A stretch of DNA of 64,000 bases from Streptomyces spiroverticillatus (lineage in GTDB: Bacteria; Actinomycetota; Actinomycetes; Streptomycetales; Streptomycetaceae): positions 186,001 through 250,000 of the forward strand of contig BMUX01000004.1 of assembly GCA_014650415.1 (NCBI GenBank), given 5' to 3'. Within the stretch, counting starts at the first letter, position 1; each line of letters begins with the position of its first letter. Made by a program: the position numbers and the translations under genes. A model generated the notes under the pieces. That model was given only the letters and a program-made list of their open reading frames with translations, made no database searches and had not been told where the DNA came from. Shown here in pieces: positions 1 through 11,110 of the stretch.

Positions 1-921
1 GGGAAGTACATGTTCCTCGCGGTCGCGCCCAATGACTCGTACGCGAACAACGAGTACCCGACGAACCTGCACTCGGCGGGCTACCAGTCGTGGGACATGT
101 CCGACCCGGCGCACCCGAAACTGCTCGACACCTGGCACCTGCCGGGTCAGGTCACCGGCGAGTCGGCCGCGTACAAGACCAACCCGCGCTGCGGGAACCG
201 GACCAGCTGGATGGGCGCGCGGATGCCGCTCTTCGTGCCCAAGTCGCCTGAACAGGGCGGGCGTTATGCATTCGCCGTGCAGGGCGGGCTCGGGCTCACC
301 GTCATCGACATCTCGAACCCGGCGAAGATGAAGACCGTCGGGCACCTGGACCTGCCGTCGTCGGTGGCGGGCACCGAGGGCGACAACGTGGACGTGTCGC
401 AGTACGAGAAGACCGGCATGGTGTACGTCTCCGGCTACCCGCTCACCGAGGACTGCTACGAGCCGTACAAGGAGATCTTCCAGGTCAACGCGAAGGACCC
501 GGCGAACCCGCGGATCGTCGGCCGGCTGCCCCGCCCGACCCCGCCGAAGACTGCCTCCTTCACCGACTTCTGCCAGCGGCGCGGCAGCTTCGGCCCCAAG
601 CGGACCGGCTACTACACCAACCCCGGCAAGCACGACGCGGGCGTCCTGAGTTACGGCTTCTACAACGCGGGCGTGCAGTTCTTCGACGTGACGAAGCCTC
701 AGAAGCCCGAGATCGAGGCGTACTTCGTGCCGAAGGCGTACGGCAAGGACACCCCCGAGTACGCGTACGGCAACCAGACGCACGGCGTGTACGTCGAGTG
801 GGACCGCAACATCGCGTGGGCGCTCACCAACCACGGCATCTACGCCCTGTCCGCCCCGAAGGTGCTCGGCAAGCCGAACCTCGGGCGGCCGGACGCCCCC
901 TTCCGCAACAGCCAGCCGTGA
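1..921 (+). CDS. LVIVD repeat-containing protein, 3' part
   Basis: The frame is open from the first base of the window, so the gene begins upstream and only about the last 306 residues are present. The protein carries repeats of the LVIVD type, each with a short beta stretch followed by a D-[IVM]-[ST]-[DN]-P-style turn, seen as 'SWDMSDPAHPKLLD', 'VIDISNPAKMKTVG' and 'FFDVTKPQKPEIEA'. LVIVD repeats are thought to form beta-propellers on exported bacterial proteins; no enzymatic residues can be assigned. The stop is 32 bases before the start of a branched-chain amino-acid type binding lipoprotein, so it may head or belong to that transport operon. A role in extracellular substrate binding is only an inference. 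Confidence 0.8.
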   Translation, partial: GKYMFLAVAPNDSYANNEYPTNLHSAGYQSWDMSDPAHPKLLDTWHLPGQVTGESAAYKTNPRCGNRTSWMGARMPLFVPKSPEQGGRYAFAVQGGLGLTVIDISNPAKMKTVGHLDLPSSVAGTEGDNVDVSQYEKTGMVYVSGYPLTEDCYEPYKEIFQVNAKDPANPRIVGRLPRPTPPKTASFTDFCQRRGSFGPKRTGYYTNPGKHDAGVLSYGFYNAGVQFFDVTKPQKPEIEAYFVPKAYGKDTPEYAYGNQTHGVYVEWDRNIAWALTNHGIYALSAPKVLGKPNLGRPDAPFRNSQP

Positions 922-953
922 CCCTCTCCCCTTCCCGAAAAGGACCGATCCCC

Positions 954-2192
954 ATGCGCAGAAGCACCGTCGCCCTGCCCGCACTCGCCGTCTGTTCGGC
1001 CCTGCTGGTCTCCGCCTGCGGCACCCGCTCCGAGGCCGGTGCCACGCCCGGCGGCGCGGCCGCCGGCGAGACCACCGTCGTCATCGGCTTCGACGGCCCC
1101 CTGACCGGCGACCTGTCCGCCCTCGCCATCGGTGCGAAGAACGCGGCCCAGCTCGCCGTCGACCAGGCCAACAAGAACAAGTCCGTGCCCGGTGTGAAGT
1201 TCGCCCTGAAGTCGCTGGACGACCAGGGCCAGCCCGGCACGGGACAGCAGAACGCGACCGCCCTGACCGGCGACAAGCAGGTGCTCGGCGTGGTCGGCCC
1301 GCTGAACTCGGGCGTCGCCAAGTCCATGCAGATGATCTTCGAGACGGCGAAGCTCGCCGTGGTCTCCCCGGCGACCACCAGCCCCGGCCTGACCCAGGGC
1401 GACAACTGGGCCAAGGGCACCAAGGAGCGCCGCTTCACGACGTACTTCCGCACGGCGACCACGGACGCCGTGCAGGGCCCCTTCGCCGCCCAGCACATGC
1501 ACGACACCCTCAAGCTGACGAAGGTCTTCGTCGTCGACGACAAGAAGGCGTACGGGGCGGGCCTGGCGGCCACCTTCACCGACGAGTTCAAGAAGCGCGG
1601 CGGCCAGGTCGTCGACACCGACCAGATCAACTCGGGCGAGAAGGACTTCTCCTCGGTGATCAACAAGATCAAGTCCTCGGGCGCCCAGTTCGTCTACTAC
1701 GGCGGCGAGTACCCGGACGCGGGCCCGCTGACCGGCCAGCTGAAGAAGGCGGGCGTGAAGATCCCGCTGGTCGGCGGCGACGGCATCGCGGACGCCAACT
1801 TCGTGAAGCTCGCGGGCGGCGGCGCGACCGGCGACTACTGCACGACGGTCGGCGCGCCTCTGGAGGAGGGTGCGGCGGGCAAGACCTTCGCCGCCGCGTA
1901 CAAGGCGGCCGCCTTCAAGGACCCGTACGGCGCCTACGGCGGCTACGCCTACGACTCGGCGACCACGCTGGTCGAGGCCGTGAAGGCGGTCGTCGCGGCC
2001 AACGGCGGCAAGGTGCCGGCCGACGCCCGCGCCAAGGTCACCGAGGCGGTGCAGAAGGTCGCCTTCGACGGGGTGACCGGCAAGGTCTCCTTCGACGAGT
2101 TCGGGGACACCACCAACAAGCAGTTGACGGTCAATCAGGTGAAGGACGGCGCGTGGGCGCCGGTCACCAGCGGCACCTTCACCGCCAAGTAG
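954..2192 (+). CDS. Branched-chain amino-acid type ABC transporter substrate-binding lipoprotein
   Basis: This 412-residue protein has a lipoprotein signal peptide: basic start MRRST, a hydrophobic core and lipobox VSAC, with the lipidated Cys near residue 23. The mature part is a periplasmic-binding-protein-like type I fold (LivJ/Peripla_BP_6), recognisable from 'GFDGPLTGDLSALAIGAKNAAQLAVDQAN' and the later 'FRTATTDAVQGPFAAQHM' and 'VYYGGEYPDAGPLTGQLK' blocks (each quoted in part). It would deliver an amino acid or similar small ligand to the LivH/LivM permease encoded next. I chose the ATG at 954 because it follows an AAAAGGA ribosome-binding site and begins the signal peptide; the frame extends further upstream without one. 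Substrate specificity cannot be read from the sequence. Confidence 0.92.
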   Translation: MRRSTVALPALAVCSALLVSACGTRSEAGATPGGAAAGETTVVIGFDGPLTGDLSALAIGAKNAAQLAVDQANKNKSVPGVKFALKSLDDQGQPGTGQQNATALTGDKQVLGVVGPLNSGVAKSMQMIFETAKLAVVSPATTSPGLTQGDNWAKGTKERRFTTYFRTATTDAVQGPFAAQHMHDTLKLTKVFVVDDKKAYGAGLAATFTDEFKKRGGQVVDTDQINSGEKDFSSVINKIKSSGAQFVYYGGEYPDAGPLTGQLKKAGVKIPLVGGDGIADANFVKLAGGGATGDYCTTVGAPLEEGAAGKTFAAAYKAAAFKDPYGAYGGYAYDSATTLVEAVKAVVAANGGKVPADARAKVTEAVQKVAFDGVTGKVSFDEFGDTTNKQLTVNQVKDGAWAPVTSGTFTAK

Positions 2193-2235
2193 CCAGCTCC
2201 CTCTATCTGTTCACCACTTCCACGGAGGCGTTGCA

Positions 2236-3165
2236 GTGCACGAACTGCCGCAAACGCTGGCCAACGGCCTTCTGCTCGGCTCGATGTACGGGCTGATCGC
2301 CATCGGTTACACGATGGTCTACGGCATCGTCCAGCTCATCAACTTCGCCCACGGCGAGGTCTTCATGACCGGGGGCTTCGGCGCCCTCACCGCGTTCCTG
2401 ATGCTGCCGAGCGGTGTGTCGTTGTGGCTGGCTCTGCCGGTGATGCTGCTCGCCGCCGTACTGGTGTCCACGTCGGTGGCGGTCCTCGCGGAGCGGCTGG
2501 CCTACCGGCCGCTGCGCGGGTCGTCCCGGCTGGCGCCGCTGATCACGGCGATCGGTCTGTCGATCGCGATCCAGCAGATGGTGTGGGCCTGGTACCCGGA
2601 CGCCAAGCAGGCCCGGACCTTCCCCCATCTGCCGGGCGGGCCCTACGAGTTGGGTCCGGTCACCGTCCAGACCGGGGACGTGTTCCTGGTGGTGGCCGCC
2701 GTCCTGTCGATGCTGGCGCTGATGTGGTTCGTACGGAGCACCCGCACCGGGCGCGCCATGCAGGCCACCGCGCAGGACCCGGACACCTCGCGGCTGATGG
2801 GCATCAACACCGACCGGATCATCGTCACCGCGTTCGCCATCGGGGCGGCCTTCGCCGCGCTGGCGGCGGTGGCGCACGGGCTGCGGTACGGGCAGGTGGA
2901 CTTCCGGATGGGGTTCATCACCGGGCTGAAGGCGTTCACGGCGGCCGTGCTGGGCGGCATCGGCTCGATCCAGGGCGCGATGCTGGGCGGTCTCGCACTG
3001 GGGCTCGCGGAGGCGCTGGCGGCGGGTTACGTGAAGTTCCTGCCGGGTCTTGAGCTGTTCGGGGGCGGGGCGTGGGCGAACGTGTGGGCGTTCGTGCTGC
3101 TGATCGTGGTGCTGCTGATCCGGCCGCAGGGCCTGTTCAGCAAGCTGACGGCGGACAGGGCGTGA
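2236..3165 (+). CDS. livH: Branched-chain amino-acid type ABC transporter permease LivH
   Basis: This integral membrane protein of 309 residues has about eight hydrophobic segments and the LivH signature near the N-terminus (LLLGSMYGLIAIGYTMVYG, then INFAHGE). A second conserved block, 'KAFTAAVLGGIGSIQGAMLGG', lies near residues 233-255 and corresponds to the cytoplasmic loop that contacts the ATPases in this permease family. The start is a GTG at 2236, preceded by a GGAGG ribosome-binding site. The gene sits 43 bases after the binding lipoprotein and 5 bases before livM, consistent with one operon. Confidence 0.93.
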   Translation: MHELPQTLANGLLLGSMYGLIAIGYTMVYGIVQLINFAHGEVFMTGGFGALTAFLMLPSGVSLWLALPVMLLAAVLVSTSVAVLAERLAYRPLRGSSRLAPLITAIGLSIAIQQMVWAWYPDAKQARTFPHLPGGPYELGPVTVQTGDVFLVVAAVLSMLALMWFVRSTRTGRAMQATAQDPDTSRLMGINTDRIIVTAFAIGAAFAALAAVAHGLRYGQVDFRMGFITGLKAFTAAVLGGIGSIQGAMLGGLALGLAEALAAGYVKFLPGLELFGGGAWANVWAFVLLIVVLLIRPQGLFSKLTADRA

Positions 3166-3170
3166 GGGGG

Positions 3171-4868
3171 ATGAACACGGTGACTCGACTGACCAAGACG
3201 GCCCCGGCCGCGCCCGTCGTGCAGGAGGTCTCCCCCGCGCGGCCCGCGTCCCTGGGCCGGGCTCTCGCGGCGGCGGGCGGGGCACTGACCGCCGCGTCGA
3301 CGCTGGTGGCATGGACCTGGACACCGGCCTTCCCGGGCGACCTCACGGTCAACGGGTGGCCCGGCGGGCTCCAGGTGCTCACGCTGGCCTCCGGGCTGCT
3401 GACGGTGCTGGCCGCGCTGGGTGCGTACGGGGTACGGGGCTTCCGGTGGGCGGTGCCGGCCGGGGCGACGACGGCGCTGCGGCTGTTCGCGCTGGGCGGT
3501 CTGGCCGTGACGTGGTTCGCGGTCGGGGCGATCTCCTGGACGCTGGGCGGGTCGATCAACGTGGAGCCGGGCGGCTGGTTCGCGGCGGCGGCCTCCGTGG
3601 TGCCGGTGGTGGGGGCCTTCCTGCTGCCGCAGGACCCGCGGGTGCCGCTGAAGCCCCGTCAACTCCCTTCGTGGGCCGAGCTGTTGTTGATCGCGGCGGC
3701 GGCCGGTGCCGGGCTCCTGGTCTTCACGTACGGGATCGGGACGGAAGGGGAGCTGTTCGCCGGGTTCCTGATCACCGCGGGGTTCGCGGCGGCGGGGCTG
3801 GCCAAGGCGGGGCTGCTCGCACGGCTGACCGGGCTGACGGCCCGCCACCGTACGACAGCGTCGGCGGCGACCCTCGTGGCGGCGATCGCCTTCCCCTTCA
3901 CCGGGTCCGACGAGACGTACATGTCGGTGGGCGTGAACATCCTGATCTTCGCGACGGTCGCGCTCGGCCTGAACGTGGTCGTGGGTCTGGCCGGACTGCT
4001 CGACCTCGGGTACGTCGCCTTCCTCGGCGTCGGCGCGTACACGGCGGCCCTGGTCTCCGGGGCCTCGGCCTCCGCGCTCGGCATCCATCTGCCCTTCTGG
4101 GCGGCGGTGTTGGCGGGCGGGCTGGTCTCGATGTTGTTCGGTCTGCTGATCGGCGCGCCGACGCTGCGGGTGCGGGGCGACTACCTGGCGATCGTGACGT
4201 TGGGCTTCGGCGAGATCTTCCGTATCGCCGTGAACAACCTCGACGGGAAGTCCGGGCCCAACATCACCGGCGGCCCCGGCGGCATCCCCAACATTCCCGA
4301 CCTGTCCCTCTTCGGCTTCGACTTCGGCGCGACGCATGTGATCGCCGGGGTTCCGCTGGGCCGGTTCGCCAACTACTTCCTGCTGATGCTGCTGGTCACC
4401 GCCGTGGTGGTGGTCGTCTTCCAGCGCGTCGGCGAGTCGCGGACCGGGCGGGCGTGGGTGGCGATCCGGGAGGACGAGACGGCGGCGACCGCGATGGGCA
4501 TCAACAGCTTCAAGCTGAAGCTGATCGCGTTCGCGCTGGGCGCGGCACTGGCCGGCGTCGCGGGCACGGTGCAGGCGCACGTGTCGTACGCCGTGGTGCC
4601 CGACCCGTACCAGTTCGCGGGCGCGGTGCCGCCCAACTCGGCCTTCCTCCTTGCCGCCGTCGTCCTCGGCGGGACGGGCACGGTCGCGGGCCCGCTGATC
4701 GGGGCGGCGCTGCTCTACCTGATCCCGATGAAGCTGCAATTCATGCAGGACTACCAGCTGATGGCGTTCGGCATCGCACTGATCCTGCTGATGCGGTTCC
4801 GGCCGGACGGACTGGTCGCGGACCGGCGCAAGCGCATGAACGACGAGGCGGCGGGAGCCACGGCATGA
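3171..4868 (+). CDS. livM: Branched-chain amino-acid type ABC transporter permease LivM, N-terminally extended
   Basis: The protein has 565 residues. The C-terminal 330 or so match LivM: 'NILIFATVALGLNVVVGLAG', 'LDLGYVAFLGVGAYTAAL', 'LRVRGDYLAIVTLGFGEIFR', and the coupling-loop region around 'GRAWVAIREDETAAT'. The first 230 residues add about five further hydrophobic segments that are absent from short LivM proteins such as that of E. coli; extended forms occur in actinomycetes. The ATG at 3171 follows AGGGGG directly after the livH stop. The last four bases overlap livG as ATGA, indicating translational coupling. The role of the extra membrane segments is unknown. Confidence 0.92.
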   Translation: MNTVTRLTKTAPAAPVVQEVSPARPASLGRALAAAGGALTAASTLVAWTWTPAFPGDLTVNGWPGGLQVLTLASGLLTVLAALGAYGVRGFRWAVPAGATTALRLFALGGLAVTWFAVGAISWTLGGSINVEPGGWFAAAASVVPVVGAFLLPQDPRVPLKPRQLPSWAELLLIAAAAGAGLLVFTYGIGTEGELFAGFLITAGFAAAGLAKAGLLARLTGLTARHRTTASAATLVAAIAFPFTGSDETYMSVGVNILIFATVALGLNVVVGLAGLLDLGYVAFLGVGAYTAALVSGASASALGIHLPFWAAVLAGGLVSMLFGLLIGAPTLRVRGDYLAIVTLGFGEIFRIAVNNLDGKSGPNITGGPGGIPNIPDLSLFGFDFGATHVIAGVPLGRFANYFLLMLLVTAVVVVVFQRVGESRTGRAWVAIREDETAATAMGINSFKLKLIAFALGAALAGVAGTVQAHVSYAVVPDPYQFAGAVPPNSAFLLAAVVLGGTGTVAGPLIGAALLYLIPMKLQFMQDYQLMAFGIALILLMRFRPDGLVADRRKRMNDEAAGATA

Positions 4869-5644
4869 GTGACGAGTACGTGTTGGACGCGACCGGTGTC
4901 ACGATGCGCTTCGGCGGGCTGACCGCCGTGCGCGGGGTCGACCTGAGGGTCGGCAGCGGCGAGATCGTGGGCCTGATCGGCCCGAACGGGGCAGGCAAGA
5001 CCACCTTCTTCAACTGCCTGACCGGCCTGTACGTCCCCACCGAGGGCACCGTCCGCTACCGGGGCACGGTCCTGCCGCCCAAGCCCCACCTGGTGACGAA
5101 GGCCGGCATCGCCCGCACCTTCCAGAACATCCGGCTCTTCGCCCACATGACTGTCCTGGAGAACGTCCTGGTCGGCCGCCACACCCGCACCAAGGAGGGC
5201 CTGCTGTCGGCTCTGCTACGCGGGCCGGGCTTCCGGCGCGCGGAGGCCGAATCGCGGGAACGCGCCCTGGAACTTCTGGAGTTCACCGGGCTCGCCGCCA
5301 AGGCGGACCACCTCGCCCGCAACCTCCCCTACGGCGAGCAGCGCAAGCTGGAGATCGCCCGGGCCCTGGCGAGCGACCCCGGCCTGCTCCTCCTGGACGA
5401 GCCCACCGCCGGAATGAACCCCCAAGAGACCCGCGTCACCGAGGAGTTGGTGTTCGCCATCCGCGACCGAGGCACGGCGGTCCTGGTCATCGAGCACGAC
5501 ATGCGCTTCATCTTCAACCTCTGCGACCGGGTCGCCTGCCTCGTCCAGGGCGAGAAGCTGGTCGAGGGCACGGCCGACGTCGTACGGGGCGACGAGCGCG
5601 TCGTCGCCGCCTACCTGGGCACCACGGAAGGGGCCGCCGCGTGA
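4865..5644 (+). CDS. livG: Branched-chain amino-acid type ABC transporter ATP-binding protein LivG
   Basis: This cytoplasmic ATPase of 259 residues has Walker A GPNGAGKT near residue 40 and Walker B LLLLDEPTAGMNP near residue 178. LivG-specific features are the text 'ARTFQNIRLF' after the Q-loop and the signature-like 'LPYGEQRKLEIARAL'. It overlaps livM by four bases (ATGA) and livF by four bases (GTGA). It should pair with LivF as the heteromeric ATPase of this importer. Confidence 0.95.
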   Translation: MSDEYVLDATGVTMRFGGLTAVRGVDLRVGSGEIVGLIGPNGAGKTTFFNCLTGLYVPTEGTVRYRGTVLPPKPHLVTKAGIARTFQNIRLFAHMTVLENVLVGRHTRTKEGLLSALLRGPGFRRAEAESRERALELLEFTGLAAKADHLARNLPYGEQRKLEIARALASDPGLLLLDEPTAGMNPQETRVTEELVFAIRDRGTAVLVIEHDMRFIFNLCDRVACLVQGEKLVEGTADVVRGDERVVAAYLGTTEGAAA

Positions 5645-6357
5645 CCGCTCTCCTTGAGGTCGAGGACCTCCGCGTCTCGTACGGCAAGATCGAAGCCGTG
5701 AAGGGGATCTCCTTCCGGGTGGACGAGGGCCAGGTCGTCACCCTCATCGGCACCAACGGCGCGGGCAAGACGACCACGCTCCGCACCCTCTCCGGCCTCC
5801 TGAAGCCGACCGGCGGCCGGATCTCCTTCGACGGCCATCCCCTCGCGGGCGTCCCCGCCCACAAGATCGTGGCGCTGGGCCTGGCCCACTCCCCCGAGGG
5901 CCGGCACATCTTCCCGCGCCTCACCATCACGGAGAACCTCCAGCTCGGGGCGTTCCTGCGCAACGACAAGGAGGGCATCGCCAGGGACATCCAGCGGGCG
6001 TACGACCTCTTCCCGATCCTGGGCGAACGCCGGAAGCAGGCGGCGGGAACCCTCTCCGGCGGCGAGCAGCAAATGCTTGCCATGGGAAGGGCGTTGATGT
6101 CCCGCCCCAAGCTCCTCATGCTGGACGAGCCCTCGATGGGCCTCTCCCCGATCATGATGCAGAAGATCATGGAGACGATCGCTGAGCTGCGCTCGACGGG
6201 CACGACGATCCTGCTCGTCGAACAGAACGCCCAGGCCGCCCTCTCCCTCGCCGACCGGGGCCACGTCATGGAGATCGGCAAGGTCGTCCTGTCGGGCACG
6301 GGCCCGGACCTGCTCCACGACGAGTCCGTGCGGAAGGCCTACCTGGGCGAGGACTGA
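5641..6357 (+). CDS. livF: Branched-chain amino-acid type ABC transporter ATP-binding protein LivF
   Basis: This is the second ATPase of the importer, 238 residues long. It shows Walker A GTNGAGKT, the LivF-typical 'HSPEGRHIFPRLTITENL', ABC signature LSGGEQQMLAMGRAL, Walker B LLMLDEPSMGLSP and switch His in 'LLVEQNAQAAL' form (the usual LivF variant). The start is GTG in a GTGA overlap with livG. It is the last gene of the plus-strand operon and its end overlaps the convergent Ada-like gene by 19 bases. Confidence 0.95.
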   Translation: MTALLEVEDLRVSYGKIEAVKGISFRVDEGQVVTLIGTNGAGKTTTLRTLSGLLKPTGGRISFDGHPLAGVPAHKIVALGLAHSPEGRHIFPRLTITENLQLGAFLRNDKEGIARDIQRAYDLFPILGERRKQAAGTLSGGEQQMLAMGRALMSRPKLLMLDEPSMGLSPIMMQKIMETIAELRSTGTTILLVEQNAQAALSLADRGHVMEIGKVVLSGTGPDLLHDESVRKAYLGED

Positions 6358-7739
6358 GTGCTCGGAGCCCCCTCCCGCAGGGCGAGGTGCCGGGTGGCGT
6401 ACGAGCGCCAGGGGCGCCAGGCTTCCTCGTCGGGGGATTCCGGGAGCGTCACGTCCGGGTCGCCCAGGGCGCGCATCCGGATCAGGGCCGCCGTGCGGGC
6501 GTCCAGGTCAGGGATGGCGGCCAGGGCGCGGGCCGTCTCCTCCCGGTCGGCTCCCGGGTCGAGTCGTACGGTTCCCAGCGCGAGCGCGGTGGCCAGCGGC
6601 CCGGCGTCGGGCTCGCCGGTCAGGGCGTCCGGGGCCGGGAAGAGCAGGTCGAGGGTGCCGCAGGGGTGGGGGTGAGCCTCCCCGTAGGCCTCGACGAGCG
6701 CTGTGGCGCGCTCCCGGCCGATCCTCAGCCGTACCGCGCACTCGTCGGGATCGGCGGCACCCGGCGAACGGAGGCCGGGGCGCGCCTCCACGAGGCGGGT
6801 GAGCCGGGGGTCGCTGCCGAGGCGCTCGTCCACGGCGTACGGGTCGGCGTCCAGGTCGAAGAGGCGGCGCAGGCGCTGGACGGCGGTGGTGAGGTCGCGG
6901 AGGTCGGAGAGGCTGATGCGGGCGTCCAGCCAGCCGGGGCGGGGGGCTTCGTCGACGGAGACCGTCCCTGTGCCGTGCGGCAGCCGCAGCGTCCGCCGGT
7001 AGGTGCGCGTGCCGGGCTCGCCCACTACCTCCTCGATGCGGGGCACGGCTTCTGCCGCGAGGAGGTCGAAGGTCTCGCGGGCGGCGTAGGGGCCGCGGTA
7101 GGCGAGGCGGAGGGGGATGCCGGCGAGGAGGGGGTGGGCGGGGGCGGACGGGGCGGAAGTGCCCTCCGCCGGACGTGCGCCCCGCTCAGCCCGCAGTTCG
7201 CTCGGCGTGCGGGCGTAGATCTTGCGGACCGTGTCGTTGAACTGGCGCACGCTCGCGAAGCCCGCCGCGAAGGCGATGTCCGTGACCGGGAGGGGCGTGG
7301 TCTGGAGGAGGACCCGCGCCGTGTGCGCCCGCTGGGCGCGGGCCAGGGCGATCGGCCCCGCCCCCAGTTCCGCCGTGAGCTGCCGCTGGACCTGCCGGGA
7401 GCTGTAGCCCAGGCGGGAGGCCAGGCCCGGGACGCCCTCCCGGTCGACCACCCCGTCCGCGATCAGCCGCATCGCCCGCCCGACGGCGTCGGCCCGTACG
7501 TTCCACTCCGCCGACCCGGGCACCGCGTCCGGCCTGCACCGGCGGCACGCCCGGAAGCCGTTGCCCTGGGCGGCGGCGGCCGTGGGGAAGAAGCGCACGT
7601 TGGCCCGCTTGGGGGTGACCGCCGGGCAGCTCGGGCGGCAGTAGATGCCCGTGCTGGTCACCGCGAAGAAGAACACCCCGTCGAACCGGGCGTCGCGGCT
7701 GCTCACGGCCTCGTAGCGGGTGTCGTCGTCAGCGCTCAT
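6339..7739 (-). CDS. Ada-type regulator fused to an AlkA-like domain with eroded catalytic region
   Basis: Three parts can be seen in 466 residues. The first is an Ada zinc domain with CRPSC (C34, C38) and CRRC (C65, C68), which in Ada receives methyl groups from phosphotriesters. The second is an AraC-type double helix-turn-helix at about 85-185. The third is an AlkA-like region from about 210. The last part lacks the usual glycosylase core: the helix-hairpin-helix text is 'AIPDLDARTAALIRMRALGD' instead of the L-P-G-I-G type, and about 17 residues that carry the catalytic Asp are missing before 'EAWRPWRSYATRHL'. I expect sensing and regulation to remain but base excision to be lost. The ATG at 7739 fits the family N-terminus; a start at 7790 is also open. 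Confidence 0.85.
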   Translation of the reverse strand: MSADDDTRYEAVSSRDARFDGVFFFAVTSTGIYCRPSCPAVTPKRANVRFFPTAAAAQGNGFRACRRCRPDAVPGSAEWNVRADAVGRAMRLIADGVVDREGVPGLASRLGYSSRQVQRQLTAELGAGPIALARAQRAHTARVLLQTTPLPVTDIAFAAGFASVRQFNDTVRKIYARTPSELRAERGARPAEGTSAPSAPAHPLLAGIPLRLAYRGPYAARETFDLLAAEAVPRIEEVVGEPGTRTYRRTLRLPHGTGTVSVDEAPRPGWLDARISLSDLRDLTTAVQRLRRLFDLDADPYAVDERLGSDPRLTRLVEARPGLRSPGAADPDECAVRLRIGRERATALVEAYGEAHPHPCGTLDLLFPAPDALTGEPDAGPLATALALGTVRLDPGADREETARALAAIPDLDARTAALIRMRALGDPDVTLPESPDEEAWRPWRSYATRHLALREGAPSTQSSPR

Positions 7740-7811
7740 GCCTCCCAGTGTGCGCCGCGCACCGCCCCCGGGCTCGCGGGATTCGGACATCGAGCCCGGG
7801 GGCGGGAGCGC

Positions 7812-9637
7812 CTACGGTTCGGGGATCAGCTCCACGTACGACACCCCGGGCATCGGCAGCTCGAAGACGACCGGTCCACCCCCGTGGGCCCGCTCCCCCT
7901 CCAGCTCGTCCAGCACGTTCGCCGCCCGCAGCGCCTCCCACTCCTCGCCCTGCGGCCAGTCCGCGCTGCTGTGCTCGCGCCACACCGCCTGGATGTTGGA
8001 GTGCTGCTCGTCGATGCGGTGGTGGACCAGCCGGTACGGGACGCCCTCCGGAAGGCCCGTCACGTCCAGCTCCACCGTCCGGGTCAGCTCCCGTGCCCCG
8101 CCGGCCTGCGCCTGGTTCAGGGTGCCGTTCCAGACCAGGACCCCGATGCGCCCGTCGTCGTGCCGGGCGGCCCATGCCTCGACGCCCGCCGTGTCCCCGC
8201 CCACCGAGGCGGCCAGCTCGTGGTCGCCGAGCCGGTTCAGCAGGTCCAGCGCCCAGTACCGGGGCTTGCGCAGGTTCCCGACGGTGAGCAGCCCGAATCC
8301 GCCGTGGAAGAGCCGGGGCGGAGTGCCCAGCTCCTCGAAGTGGTCGGACGCCACCCAGTGGGCGAGCGCGTCGAGCCGCCCGGCGGAGGACTTCATGCCG
8401 TGCAGCAGGAAGGTCGCCCCGAAGGCCCCGTCGCCGATGCCGTGGAAGTGGGTCGGGGTGGGCCCCCATTCGGTCCACCACACCGGCACGTCCGCCTTGC
8501 CGTACTGGGCGAGGACGGGCCGCCAGTCGAGGGGAGCGTTCCCGTACGTGTGCGTCGTGACGAAGTCGAGAGCCGCCCCCGACTCCCTTACGTGGGCGAG
8601 GAGTTCCCGCACCCACCCGTTGGCAGCACTGGACGGGCCCCCGACCCGCAGCCCCGGGTCGACGCTCTTCACGGCGGCCGCGGTGACGTCGTACAGCCGG
8701 AAGAACTCCTCGGGCGTCCCGGACCAGAAGACTTCGAGGTTGGCCTCGTTCCACACCTCGAAGGCCCAGTGGTCGCGGACCTCCTCCAGGCCGTAGCGGT
8801 CCACGAGATGCCGGGTCAGGGCCGCCACGAGGTCGCCCCACCGCTCGTACGACGTCGGCGGCGAGACGATCGCCTCGTACCCGAAGACCGTCTTCGTCGG
8901 GTCGGACGCCAAGTCCCGTGGCATGTAGCCGATTTCGACGATCGGCCGCAGCCCGATCGAGCGGATCGAGTCGTAGACCGCGTCGACGCCGGTGAAGTCG
9001 TGCACGGGTTCGCCGTCGACCTCCCGGTACACGCCGAGGTCGTCGCAGAGGATGGCGTGCGCGCGGACCGTCTCGACGCCGATCTCGTCGTGCACCAGGC
9101 GCAGCGCCTCGGTCAGCTCGGCCCCGATCGGCCGGCCGCCCGTGGTGTCCTGACTGAGGGAGTACGAGAGGTGCTCGGACCCGATCATGTACCGCCACGG
9201 GCGCGGCAGTTGACGCTCCCTCACATCCGCGCGCACGGACACCGACACCTTCGGCGGCACCGACGGCACGACCGCCGCCGCAGCCGCGATCGGCGCGCAG
9301 AACGGTCCCGTCACGTCCATCCCCGCGACGGCCGCCACGACGTAGCGCACCGTCTCGCCCGGAACGAGGGCCGTGTCCACGAAGCGCGGCGACGGCACCT
9401 GCGGCACGTCCACGTCGCGCTGCTTGGTGGTGACGAACTCCCCTCCCCCGACCGCCTTGTGCACCAGGTAGCCGATCGCCCCGTCCACGGGCTCCCATTC
9501 GAGCGTGACGTGCCCGGCCCCGGCCCGCATCCGCAGCCCCTGCGGGGCGGCCAGGGCGACCTCGGCCACGGCCGCGACGTCGCCCGACGGTTTGTGGATC
9601 CGCTCGCGCCAGTCGGACCTGGCCTCCTCGGCCGTCG

Positions 9638-9641
<4 letters not shown>
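7812..9641 (-). CDS. GH39-family glycoside hydrolase (beta-xylosidase / alpha-L-iduronidase type)
   Basis: The protein has 609 residues and no signal peptide, so it should act in the cytoplasm on imported oligosaccharides. Residues about 25-125 form a fibronectin-III-like domain. The catalytic (beta/alpha)8 barrel follows, with the acid/base Glu in 'FEVWNEAN' (E299) and the nucleophile Glu in 'VWWTEWG' (E391), the two clan A glutamates of GH39. The C-terminal part is a beta domain ('RIGVLVWNGTLNQA'). GH39 includes beta-xylosidases and alpha-L-iduronidases and the sequence alone does not decide between them. The ATG overlaps the sulfatase stop as ATGA, so the two proteins are translationally coupled, which favours a sulfated substrate. 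Confidence 0.88.
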
Positions 9642-11077
<1,436 letters not shown>

Positions 11078-11110
11078 GGTGCTCTCTCTCGTGAGGGTGG
11101 TGAGGGGTAC

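Noticed and set aside
2203..3324. Long antisense open frames opposite most real genes
   Set aside because: High G+C makes extra frames open. These lack ribosome-binding sites, show reversed codon-position bias and have low-complexity Arg/Pro/Gly/Ala translations, while the opposite strand has clear protein families.
7740..7790. Longer start for the Ada-like protein
   Set aside because: The extra 17 residues are Gly/Arg-rich and not family-like; the protein aligned from 7739 starts as Ada proteins do. The close GGGAGG to 7739 keeps some doubt.
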